NCBI RefSeq assembly: GCF_020731145.1
Contig: NZ_JAJFZN010000003.1
Span: forward strand, 744,001-808,000
Direction: 5' to 3'
From: Sneathiella sp. HT1-7
Lineage (GTDB): Bacteria; Pseudomonadota; Alphaproteobacteria; Sneathiellales; Sneathiellaceae
DNA length: 64,000 nt
The number at the start of each line of letters is the position of its first letter. Position 1 is the stretch's first letter. A program made the position numbers and the translations under genes. The notes beneath the pieces were generated by a model. That model saw only the letters and a program-made list of their open reading frames with translations, had not been told where the DNA came from and did no database searches. Shown here one piece after another: positions 27,315 to 34,824 of this stretch.

Positions 27315-28054
27315 CATCCCTTCCGACAACACCACCTAAGAAAAAGCTCGGCCTTGTGATCGATCTCGATATTTGCGTTGGTTGTCATGCCTGCGCGGTT
27401 AATTGCAAGGAATGGAATACCGGTGGGCATTCAGCGCCCCTTACAGACATAGATCCTTATGGTGCGGATCCAACAGGCGTTTGGTTCAACCGTATCCACA
27501 GTTTTGAGGTGGAGAATGAGGAAACGGGCGGGCGTACGGTCCATTTCCCAAAAAGCTGCCTGCATTGCGAGGATGCGCCCTGCGTGACCGTCTGTCCGAC
27601 CGGCGCGTCCTATAAGCGGGAGGAAGACGGCATCGTGCTCGTCAATGCGGATCATTGCATTGGCTGCAAGCTCTGTTCCTGGGCCTGCCCCTATGGCGCA
27701 CGGGAGTATGACGAGGATGCGGGGGTGATGAAGAAATGCACACTCTGTGTCGATAAAATTTATAACCCGAACTTGCCCGAAGAATCTCGCGTGCCTGCCT
27801 GTGTCTCTACTTGTCCGGCAGGCGCGCGTTCCTTCGGTGATCTCGGTGATCCCGACTCGGACGTGAGTAAACTCGTCGCGAAGCGTAGCGGTTACGACTT
27901 AATGCCCGAGCAGGAATGCAAGCCCACCAATAAATACTTGCCGCCCAGGCCGAAAAAACTGGGGAACGACGGGCCGCCACCAGAGCTTGCCCCGGTTGCC
28001 GATAGTTCGGCGGGTGTCATCGCCCGTTGGGTCGACAAGTTTCTTTCCGCGTAA
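27311..28054 (+). CDS. soeB: Four-cluster ferredoxin subunit of SoeABC-type enzyme
   Basis: A 247-residue iron-sulfur electron-transfer subunit. Cys groups typical of the DmsB/NrfC/SoeB fold are in order: CVGCHACAVNCKEWN near residue 25, CLHCEDAPCVTVCPT, CIGCKLCSWACPYGAREYD, and CTLCVDK with CVSTCPAGAR. It passes electrons from the molybdenum subunit to the membrane subunit. No signal peptide is present. It overlaps soeA by ATGA, and soeC starts 11 bases after its stop, so the three are made together. The C-terminal tail is proline-rich. Confidence 0.88.
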   Translation: MTSLPTTPPKKKLGLVIDLDICVGCHACAVNCKEWNTGGHSAPLTDIDPYGADPTGVWFNRIHSFEVENEETGGRTVHFPKSCLHCEDAPCVTVCPTGASYKREEDGIVLVNADHCIGCKLCSWACPYGAREYDEDAGVMKKCTLCVDKIYNPNLPEESRVPACVSTCPAGARSFGDLGDPDSDVSKLVAKRSGYDLMPEQECKPTNKYLPPRPKKLGNDGPPPELAPVADSSAGVIARWVDKFLSA

Positions 28055-28065
28055 TAGAGGCCAAA

Positions 28066-29016
28066 ATGCATCCGGCAAAATCGGTAATTTTCTTCACAAC
28101 AGCATCCGGCGCAGGGTATGGGCTGCTCGCGCTCCTGATAGCGGGGAATGTCCTCGGCGTTGTTCCCGCTCATTTCTGGCTGGCTTTTATCGGCTATGCG
28201 GTTAGCTATGTGTTGATCACGGGCGGACTTCTTTCTTCGACCTTTCACCTCGGCCATCCGGAGCGGGCATGGCGCGCATTGACACAGTGGCGTTCTTCCT
28301 GGCTCAGTCGAGAAGGGGTGATGGCAATCCTGACCTTTATTCCGACGGGGCTATATGCGCTTCATCAACTCTTTTTCCCGGACATGATGCAGGGAATTAT
28401 GGGGCTGGTCGGCATTCTCGGTGTGATTTTCTGTATCGTGACGGTTTATTGCACAGCGATGATATATGCCAGCTTGAAACCTATTCACGCCTGGTCGAAC
28501 AACTATGTCCCGGCGGGCTATTTACTGCTCGCCCTGATGAGCGGGCTGCTGCTGTTGAATGTCCTGCTGGCACTCTGGGGGACTACAGAAACGTCTCTGC
28601 AGCTTGCCACCTTGCTGGTCCTCGGGATCGCTTTTGCGTGGAAGATTACCTATTGGCGTTTCCTCGATAGCAGCAAGAGTATATCGACGCCCGAGAGTGC
28701 AACGGGGCTGGGTGAGTTTGGTGCCGTGAAACTGTTCGAGGCGCCGCATACGGAGGCAAACTATCTCATGAAGGAGATGGGCTTTAAAATCGCCCGGAAG
28801 CATTCCGCGAAACTCCGTCTGATCACTTTATTGGCAGGCTTTGTTGCTCCCATTTTATTGATATTAATCAGTCTTTTCTTCGGGACTGTTGGAACGGGAG
28901 TTTTACTGACCCTTGCTATTCTTTCTGCGGCGATTGGCTTGGTAACAGAACGCTGGCTCTTCTTCGCGGAGGCACGGCATACCGTTGGCCTCTATTACGG
29001 CGCATCCCACGCATAA
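28066..29016 (+). CDS. soeC: Membrane anchor subunit of SoeABC-type enzyme (DmsC family)
   Basis: A 317-residue integral membrane protein with about eight hydrophobic helices, starting MHPAKSVIFFTTASGAGYGL. The SSTFHLGHPERAWRAL and SSWLSREG motifs are hallmarks of DmsC/SoeC anchors, which bind the SoeAB dimer and reduce quinone. The ATG at 28066 follows AGAGG by five bases; a frame from 28027 would overlap soeB. A strong terminator ends the operon. Confidence 0.87.
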   Translation: MHPAKSVIFFTTASGAGYGLLALLIAGNVLGVVPAHFWLAFIGYAVSYVLITGGLLSSTFHLGHPERAWRALTQWRSSWLSREGVMAILTFIPTGLYALHQLFFPDMMQGIMGLVGILGVIFCIVTVYCTAMIYASLKPIHAWSNNYVPAGYLLLALMSGLLLLNVLLALWGTTETSLQLATLLVLGIAFAWKITYWRFLDSSKSISTPESATGLGEFGAVKLFEAPHTEANYLMKEMGFKIARKHSAKLRLITLLAGFVAPILLILISLFFGTVGTGVLLTLAILSAAIGLVTERWLFFAEARHTVGLYYGASHA

Positions 29017-29046
29017 AAAAAGGCCGGTAAAAACCGGCCTTTTTCA
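29017..29046. terminator. Bidirectional terminator between soeC and DEAD-box helicase
   Basis: AAAAAGGCCGGT (29017-29028) pairs with ACCGGCCTTTTT (29033-29044) around a 4-base loop; T or A tracts on both sides allow termination from both strands. Confidence 0.92.
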
Positions 29047-29065
29047 ATTTTACTGCCACGGATTA

Positions 29066-30445
29066 TCAGCCAGCGCGCTTAAATTTCTGCTGGCGAGCAT
29101 TTGAACGTTTATGCGGCGCATCTGCAGTCGGGTGTGCGGGTTTGCCAGACTTAAATCCCGGTTTGCCTTTATTCTTGCTGACGGTCTTCTTCGGACGTTT
29201 GCGAAATGGCTTAACATCGCCCGATGGTAATGCGTCACGCTTGGCACCCGAAGGAGGTCCATTTCGCCGCGAACGATGCTTTTTCTGATCGGGTTTGGCC
29301 GTTGGTGCGGGGAAGGGATGATCTTCATCGATACGTACCTTTTGCTTGATGGTTTGTTCTATGTTTCTCAGCAGGTTGCGTTCACGCGGCTCACAGATTG
29401 AAATCGCGATGCCGCTCGCGCCGGCGCGACCCGTCCGTCCGACACGGTGAACATAGTTCTCCGCTTCCATCGGCAGGTCATAGTTGATGACATGGGTAAT
29501 GCCATTGACGTCAATCCCACGCGCGGCAACGTCTGTTGCCACCAGAACTGAAAAACGACCGTTCTTGAAGGAACGAAGCGTGCGTTCGCGTGCGCGCTGC
29601 TGCATATCACCATGAATGGCAGATGCCTTGATGCCTTCAACCTGTTCTTCGATTTCCCGGGCGAGGGTATCGCAGGTCGCCTTGGTGCGAACAAAGACAA
29701 GAACCCGATCTTTATCGCCAACACCAAGGAGATGCATCAGCAGCTCTTTCTTGTCATGGCCGCGCACCATCAGGACCGAATGATCGATGGTTTCGGCAAC
29801 GGCCGTCTTGCGCTGAATTTCAACATACTCCGGATTTGTCAGGAGTTTTTCAGAAAGCCGCTTGATGGCCGCGCTCATGGTGGCGGAAAACATCACGGTC
29901 TGATGCTCTTCCGGCAGTTTGTCGGCGATAAAGGTCACATCCTCGATAAAGCCCATGTCCAGCATGCGGTCGGCTTCGTCCAGAATAAGCGTTTCGACAT
30001 TATCAAGCTGGACAGTGCCGCGCTTCATATGGTCCATCATCCGGCCAGGTGTTGCCACCATGATATCGACACCGCGGGAAAGCTGTTGCAACTGCGGACC
30101 GTAAGGCGCGCCGCCATAGACGACTGTGTGGAACAGCTTCATGCCGCGCGTAAAGACACGGATGCAGAGTCCGATCTGGTTGGCAAGTTCCCGTGTGGGC
30201 GCAAGAATGACGGCTGTCGGACGGTTCGGTTTTGGCTTGCGGCGGTCATGCTGCAACCGCTGCAGGAGCGGGAGCACAAAGGCGGCCGTCTTGCCTCCTC
30301 CTGTTTCGGCAATGCCCATCAGGTCGAGCCCGTCCATTAGCGCCGGAATGGTGCGCTTCTGAATTTGCGTTGGTTCGGTAAACCCCTGTTTGTCAATTGC
30401 ACGCAATAGCGGCCCAACAAGGTTGAGCTCGGTAAACTCGGTCAT
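29066..30445 (-). CDS. DEAD-box RNA helicase, RhlE-like
   Basis: A 459-residue ATP-dependent RNA helicase. Motifs in order: Q motif (GFTEPTQIQ), motif I AETGGGKT at residues 46-53, PTRELANQ, TPGR, DEAD in LILDEADRMLDMGF, SAT, and the C-terminal motifs VATDVAARGID and HRVGRTGRAG. The final 100 residues are a basic, disordered RNA-binding tail, as in RhlE. Motif I usually reads AQTGTGKT; the Glu and third Gly are less common but keep the Lys-Thr that binds phosphate. Its probable roles are ribosome assembly, RNA decay and cold adaptation. A long leader with a hairpin (30516-30539) lies upstream. Confidence 0.93.
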   Translation of the reverse strand: MTEFTELNLVGPLLRAIDKQGFTEPTQIQKRTIPALMDGLDLMGIAETGGGKTAAFVLPLLQRLQHDRRKPKPNRPTAVILAPTRELANQIGLCIRVFTRGMKLFHTVVYGGAPYGPQLQQLSRGVDIMVATPGRMMDHMKRGTVQLDNVETLILDEADRMLDMGFIEDVTFIADKLPEEHQTVMFSATMSAAIKRLSEKLLTNPEYVEIQRKTAVAETIDHSVLMVRGHDKKELLMHLLGVGDKDRVLVFVRTKATCDTLAREIEEQVEGIKASAIHGDMQQRARERTLRSFKNGRFSVLVATDVAARGIDVNGITHVINYDLPMEAENYVHRVGRTGRAGASGIAISICEPRERNLLRNIEQTIKQKVRIDEDHPFPAPTAKPDQKKHRSRRNGPPSGAKRDALPSGDVKPFRKRPKKTVSKNKGKPGFKSGKPAHPTADAPHKRSNARQQKFKRAG

Positions 30446-30853
30446 ATAACTTAAATCCTCAAAAAATAACTATCCATCGTTGCCACTCGGTGCAGGGCAA
30501 CATAACAAGGCCAAAAAAGGTGAGAACCGTTTCTCCTTTGACCTTGGCGTCGATCATCTTGAGGAAGATCTGACTGTCAGCAGCGATCAAACGCTGTGGA
30601 AATACTGTTCATATACCTGATGATTGGATTTAACGGCTTTGGGCCATTAGCACCACGATGCCAAATGCAAAAAAGCATTGTGCACTGCACATATGCGCAG
30701 ACTTGCATTAAATGTCAAGAAATTATGGGCCTTATGGTTAATTGTCCTGAATTAGAGAAAACCCTTGATTTCCGCCTTTCTTTGGCGTTTACAGTCCCGT
30801 ACTATTAAGCACGAATGCTAAAGTAAGCTGCCGTGCAGCAAAAAGGGGTAGTT
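30446..30853. promoter_or_regulatory. 408-base divergent region between DEAD-box helicase and MscS genes
   Basis: It must hold both promoters. On the helicase side, AAAGG (30516-30520) and AGAA (30523-30526) pair with TTCT (30531-30534) and CCTTT (30535-30539) with a 2-base bulge; read on the minus strand this hairpin is followed by a T-run, so it resembles an attenuator in the helicase leader. TGTGCACTGCACA (30679-30691) is a 13-base palindrome of unknown role. A 70-codon frame at 30596-30808 has no recognisable features and is not called. Confidence 0.45.
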
Positions 30854-31669
30854 ATGGATTTACAAGAGATAATGGACGAAGTCGTCCTTATTATCACGCA
30901 ATACGGCCTCGACGTGATTGGCGCGTTGGTCATCTTGCTGATCGGCTATATCGTCTCGCGGCGAGTGCCGGTCATTTTAACAAAGATCATGAACAAGCGC
31001 GGTATTGATCCGACGGTGAGTGGCTTCCTTGGCAGCCTGACACGCTTTGCCATACTGGCGATCACCCTGCTTCTGGTTCTCGCGCAGTTTGGCGTTCAGA
31101 CGGCCAGCCTGATCGCGGTTCTGGGTGCGGCGGGCCTCGCCATTGGCCTCGCGTTGCAGGGCACGCTCAGTAATGTCGCAGGTGGCGTCATGCTGCTTAT
31201 CTTCCGCCCGATGAAGGTGGGACAATATGTCGAGGTTGCGGGCCATGGCGGCACGGTTAAGGCTGTCAGCTTGTTCACGACGGAATTGGCGACGCCGGAT
31301 AATATCCAGGTGATCATTCCTAACGGCTCGGTCTGGGGAAGCGCAATCCGCAACTTCAGCTTCCACCCCACACGGCGGATGGATCTGGTTATGGGCATTG
31401 CCTATGAGGATGATATCGATAAAGCACAGAGTGTCATGCTCAAGCTGATCGAGGCGGATGAACGGTCCCTCAAGGATCCGGCACCGTTGATCGAGATTGT
31501 GGAACTCGCGGATAGCTCAGTGAACTTCACCGTGCGAGTCTGGTGCGATAACGCCAATTACTTTCCGCTTAAATTTGCGCTCACCAAAGCGTTCAAGCAG
31601 GCGTTCGATAAGGAAGGTATTTCTATTCCGTATCCGCAACGCGATGTGCATTTGATCAAGGAAGACTGA
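30854..31669 (+). CDS. Small-conductance mechanosensitive channel (MscS family)
   Basis: A 271-residue inner-membrane channel that opens under membrane tension on osmotic downshift. Helices 1 and 2 are at the N-terminus; the pore helix TM3 is AVLGAAGLAIGLALQGTLSN with the Ala/Gly packing of MscS, followed by the beta domain (RPMKVGQYVEVAGHGGTV, VIIPNGSVWGSAIRNFS) and the C-terminal mixed domain. Normal minimal MscS length. The ATG at 30854 has AGGGG seven bases upstream. Monocistronic, ending in a shared terminator. Confidence 0.94.
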   Translation: MDLQEIMDEVVLIITQYGLDVIGALVILLIGYIVSRRVPVILTKIMNKRGIDPTVSGFLGSLTRFAILAITLLLVLAQFGVQTASLIAVLGAAGLAIGLALQGTLSNVAGGVMLLIFRPMKVGQYVEVAGHGGTVKAVSLFTTELATPDNIQVIIPNGSVWGSAIRNFSFHPTRRMDLVMGIAYEDDIDKAQSVMLKLIEADERSLKDPAPLIEIVELADSSVNFTVRVWCDNANYFPLKFALTKAFKQAFDKEGISIPYPQRDVHLIKED

Positions 31670-31675
31670 TCCTGT

Positions 31676-31707
31676 AAAAACCGTCCCGCCATGCCGGGGC
31701 GGTTTTT
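31676..31707. terminator. Bidirectional terminator
   Basis: AAAAACCG..CCCG (31676-31688) with CGGGGCGGTTTTT (31694-31707), between mscS and the convergent potassium channel gene, whose stop codon lies in it. Confidence 0.88.
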
Positions 31708-32146
31708 ATCCTTGATAATGGTCCATGCCGTATTTCTTCCAGAAGAAGTGGCGGGCATTGACTAGGAAGGCCGTACTCCAGCCGAAGAGGATAATGCCGC
31801 TCACCGCCTGAAGTGAGGAGGTAAGGTTCCATTTATGACTGAGTACAACATCGCCGTAGCCAAGAGTCGTATAGGTCACGGTGGAAAAGTAAATCGCCTC
31901 GCTCAAGCCACTGAGTTCCCCGCTGAAATAATAGAAAAAACCCCAGAGCCAGGCTTCGATGGTGTGTGCCGCGAACAGGCCGAGCACCACGACAATCATA
32001 ATCACGATATGGCCATAGACCGGCAGACGTCGATCCCATTTTGGGCCAATGTTTTTCAGTCGACGGAGTAGTAGTTCGAGACAGATTGCATGATTGACCA
32101 CGCATAAGATAATCAAGGTTGTCCCGACAACGAGTTGGATGAACAT
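31706..32146 (-). CDS. Two-TM potassium channel protein
   Basis: A 146-residue membrane protein with hydrophobic helices near residues 1-20 and 48-68, a re-entrant pore loop with the K+ filter TLGYGD at residues 94-99, and a final helix (SLQAVSGIILFGWSTAFLV). The filter shows it is a K+-selective pore of the Ion_trans_2 family. There is no cytoplasmic RCK/TrkA domain, so gating must differ from Kch or MthK. It lies back to back with mscS; both may contribute to osmotic balance, but they are not cotranscribed. Confidence 0.88.
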   Translation of the reverse strand: MFIQLVVGTTLIILCVVNHAICLELLLRRLKNIGPKWDRRLPVYGHIVIMIVVVLGLFAAHTIEAWLWGFFYYFSGELSGLSEAIYFSTVTYTTLGYGDVVLSHKWNLTSSLQAVSGIILFGWSTAFLVNARHFFWKKYGMDHYQG

Positions 32147-32184
32147 AAGGCTTTCTCCTGTGACGATATCAGCATGGAGGCAGC

Positions 32185-33837
32185 CTATCTCGCTGCCCGG
32201 ATCATATCAGCGGCTTTCTCACCGATCATGATTGTCGGCGCGTTGGTATTGCCACCTATGACAGTTGGCATAATAGACGCATCGGCAATGCGCAAGCCGT
32301 CAACGCCATGAACCTTCAATTCCGGATCAACAACGGCCATGGGATCGGTGCCCATCTTGCAAGTTCCCACAGGATGATAGACTGTATCAGCACGGCTCCG
32401 AACGGCATCCTCAATGGCATCATCAGAGGCCATATCGACGGGATAGAGCGGTCGGCCTCGATAGGGATCGAACGCGGGCGCGTCTAAAATCTTTTGCGTC
32501 ATCTTCACGCCCTTGATCAATGTTTCCACATCCTCCCGTTCAGATAGGAAGTTAGGATCGATCAAAGGCGCTTCGAGCGGATCATCGTTGTTGAGCCCGA
32601 CATGCCCCCGGCTTTTGGGCCGGAGCACGCAGACATGGCAGCTATAGCCATAGCCGAGATGCATTTTTCGTGCGTGATCATCGACAATACCGATCACGAA
32701 GTGAAGCTGAATATCCGGACGGGCTAAGTTGGGGTCGGTTTTAAGGAAGCCGCCACGCTCCGCCAAGGGGGAGGAAATAATGCCCGTCCGTTTTTTTCGC
32801 CATTCAAAAATCCCACGGGTCAGGTTCACTACGGTGCTAAATGATATCCCCAGCGTTTCACGGGAGGAGGATTTATGGGACACGACATAGTCAATATGAT
32901 CTTGAAGATTTCGTCCAACGCCCGGCAATTCATGCACAACCTCGATCCTGTGCTTTTTAATTTCCTCCGCCGGACCAATTCCGGAAAGGAGCAGGAGCTG
33001 AGGCGTGGCGAAGGCGCCGCCCGCGAGGATAATCTCCTTTTCCGCCCTGATTTCAACCGCCTTGCCATCCTTGATATAGGCAATCCCGACGGCTTTTTTT
33101 CCTTCCATCAAAATCTTGCTCGCACGGGCATGGGTAATAATATGTAAGTTGGGGCGATTAAGGTTAGGTGTTAGATAGCCTTTTGCCGCGCTCCATCGCT
33201 CGCCATTTTTCTGGGTGACCTGATAGGCGCCGAGACCTTCTTGTGTCTCACCGTTAAAATCCTGTGTTGTCGGCATCTGGACCTGCATTGCAGCATCCAT
33301 GAAGACATCACCGATCGGCATATTGGACCTTAACTCCGCGACATTCAGCGGGCCACCCGTCCCATGAAAATCATCCGGGCCACGCTCGTTATTCTCCGCC
33401 TTTTTGAAATAGGGAAGCACGTCGTTAAACGCCCAGCCTGAATTACCCATAGCCGCCCAGTCATCATAATCGTTGGGATGTCCGCGCACATAGAGCATGG
33501 CATTGATGGAGCTGGAGCCGCCAAGGGTTTTCCCGCGCGGTTGATATCCCTTGCGTCCCTTAAGGCCCGGTTGTGGCACGGTTTGATATGCCCAATTATT
33601 AAACTTGCGGGGCAGCATTGCGGCAATACCGATCGGGGCATGAATCAGAATGCTTTTATCAGGTCCGCCGGCCTCCAGCAGGCAGACCTGTATTTTCGGA
33701 TCTTCAGTGAGGCGGCTTGCCACCACGGCCCCGCCGGAGCCTCCACCGACGACGATATAATCAAATATTTTTTTCCCTCCCGTTTTATATGTTGCTTGCT
33801 GTGCCTCACTCTTCGGGGAGGTTGCGCAGCTCCGCAA
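32185..33837 (-). CDS. GMC-family FAD oxidoreductase (choline / alcohol dehydrogenase-like), start uncertain
   Basis: About 530-550 residues. The FAD motif FDYIVVGGGSGGAVVASRL, the GMC signature PRGKTLGGSSSINAMLYVRG and the active-site HPVGTCKMGTD and GNTNAPTIMIGEKAAD segments are present. It oxidises an alcohol to aldehyde, with the substrate unknown; the true betA is at 41.7 kb. No ATG, GTG or TTG lies at the expected start just before FDY. A strong GGGAGGG (33776-33782) sits six bases before an ATA codon (33767-33769) exactly there. The only in-frame start is a TTG at 33837 inside the upstream gene. Either ATA is used, or the start was lost. It follows the dehydrogenase gene at 33806. Confidence 0.85.
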   Translation of the reverse strand: MRSCATSPKSEAQQATYKTGGKKIFDYIVVGGGSGGAVVASRLTEDPKIQVCLLEAGGPDKSILIHAPIGIAAMLPRKFNNWAYQTVPQPGLKGRKGYQPRGKTLGGSSSINAMLYVRGHPNDYDDWAAMGNSGWAFNDVLPYFKKAENNERGPDDFHGTGGPLNVAELRSNMPIGDVFMDAAMQVQMPTTQDFNGETQEGLGAYQVTQKNGERWSAAKGYLTPNLNRPNLHIITHARASKILMEGKKAVGIAYIKDGKAVEIRAEKEIILAGGAFATPQLLLLSGIGPAEEIKKHRIEVVHELPGVGRNLQDHIDYVVSHKSSSRETLGISFSTVVNLTRGIFEWRKKRTGIISSPLAERGGFLKTDPNLARPDIQLHFVIGIVDDHARKMHLGYGYSCHVCVLRPKSRGHVGLNNDDPLEAPLIDPNFLSEREDVETLIKGVKMTQKILDAPAFDPYRGRPLYPVDMASDDAIEDAVRSRADTVYHPVGTCKMGTDPMAVVDPELKVHGVDGLRIADASIMPTVIGGNTNAPTIMIGEKAADMIRAAR

Positions 33838-34630
33838 TTACGCTTCTCGCGAATTCATTGATCCTGAGTTCCGGGAAGTCGGCCGTGGTATCGATCAGAG
33901 CGTTGACGTCTTTTTCGAGAATGCCGATGGTGTTGATCATCGAATATCCTTCCTTCGCCCAGGAAATTTTATCCAGGTTATCGCCGAACCAGGTTCCGCC
34001 GGAACTACTGCTCGCCACCTCCAGCAAGCGGTCCCGCGGGAAACCGAGGGCGTCGGCGGCATTGAGTATCTCCCGCACGGCAACGACGGAACTTGCCGCC
34101 AGCATATTGTTCAGTACCTTGCACATCATGCCCTGGCCCAGTGGCCCAAGATAGTTGATTTCGTTCCCCATGGCATTAAAGGCGGGCATTGCTGTTGAGA
34201 TCACATCCGGCTCCCCGCCGAGCATAAAGGTGAGGGTGCCTTCCTCTGCACGGAACGGCGCGCCGGACATTGGCGCATCGATAAGTTGGGTTCCGGCGGG
34301 GACGGCTTTGCGCAAGTTCGTGATCATTTTCGGCGAAAGAGTGGAACTGATGACCAGGGTTTCAGGGTAGGAATCACCGGCGAAAAGGCCATCAGATCCA
34401 AAACAAAGTTCTTCCGTTTGTGGCCAATCACGGACGACAGAGATAACAACCGGGCATTTTGCGGCGAGAGCCCGGGCGGTTTCCAGCATACGGTCGGCAA
34501 AATTGCCAAACTCCTCTGCTGGACGTACGTCATAGCCATAAACGTTAAAACCAGATTGCAGCAGGTTCTTCGCCATTGGCAGACCCATTTCCCCGCAGCC
34601 CGCTACGCCGATTGTCGGTTTAATCGTCAT
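33806..34630 (-). CDS. NAD(P)-dependent beta-hydroxyacid dehydrogenase (3-hydroxyisobutyrate type)
   Basis: A 274-residue oxidoreductase. The Rossmann motif GVAGCGEMGLPMAKNLL is at the N-terminus, the substrate loop DAPMSGAPFRAEEGTL and the catalytic-lysine helix GQGMMCKVLNNML follow. Family members oxidise 3-hydroxyisobutyrate, tartronate semialdehyde or related acids; the exact one is unclear. The ATG at 34630 has GAGGGG seven bases upstream, so it is preferred over the TTG at 34645. It is the first gene of a unit with the GMC oxidoreductase, suggesting a two-step oxidation of an alcohol to an acid (inference). Glycerate 2-kinase lies 3 kb away on the other strand. Confidence 0.85.
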   Translation of the reverse strand: MTIKPTIGVAGCGEMGLPMAKNLLQSGFNVYGYDVRPAEEFGNFADRMLETARALAAKCPVVISVVRDWPQTEELCFGSDGLFAGDSYPETLVISSTLSPKMITNLRKAVPAGTQLIDAPMSGAPFRAEEGTLTFMLGGEPDVISTAMPAFNAMGNEINYLGPLGQGMMCKVLNNMLAASSVVAVREILNAADALGFPRDRLLEVASSSSGGTWFGDNLDKISWAKEGYSMINTIGILEKDVNALIDTTADFPELRINEFARSVIAELRNLPEE

Positions 34631-34824
34631 CGCAATTCCCCTCAATGGTTTTAAAAACTATAGCCGGTTCAGTGAGGAGCGTCATCCTTTCTTATATATA
34701 TGCGCGCGAGGGCAGCTGTATATTGGCTCCCTTTGTTCGGATGAATTGGATCTTTTTAAAAGACCAATTTTGCGTCATGTTAGAATAACTGAAATTTTGC
34801 GATTATTGCGATGAGGATAAAGCC

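Noticed and set aside
30596-30808. 70-codon plus-strand reading frame in the helicase-mscS gap
   Set aside because: No recognisable domain, no clear ribosome site, and it overlaps palindromes and probable promoter DNA.
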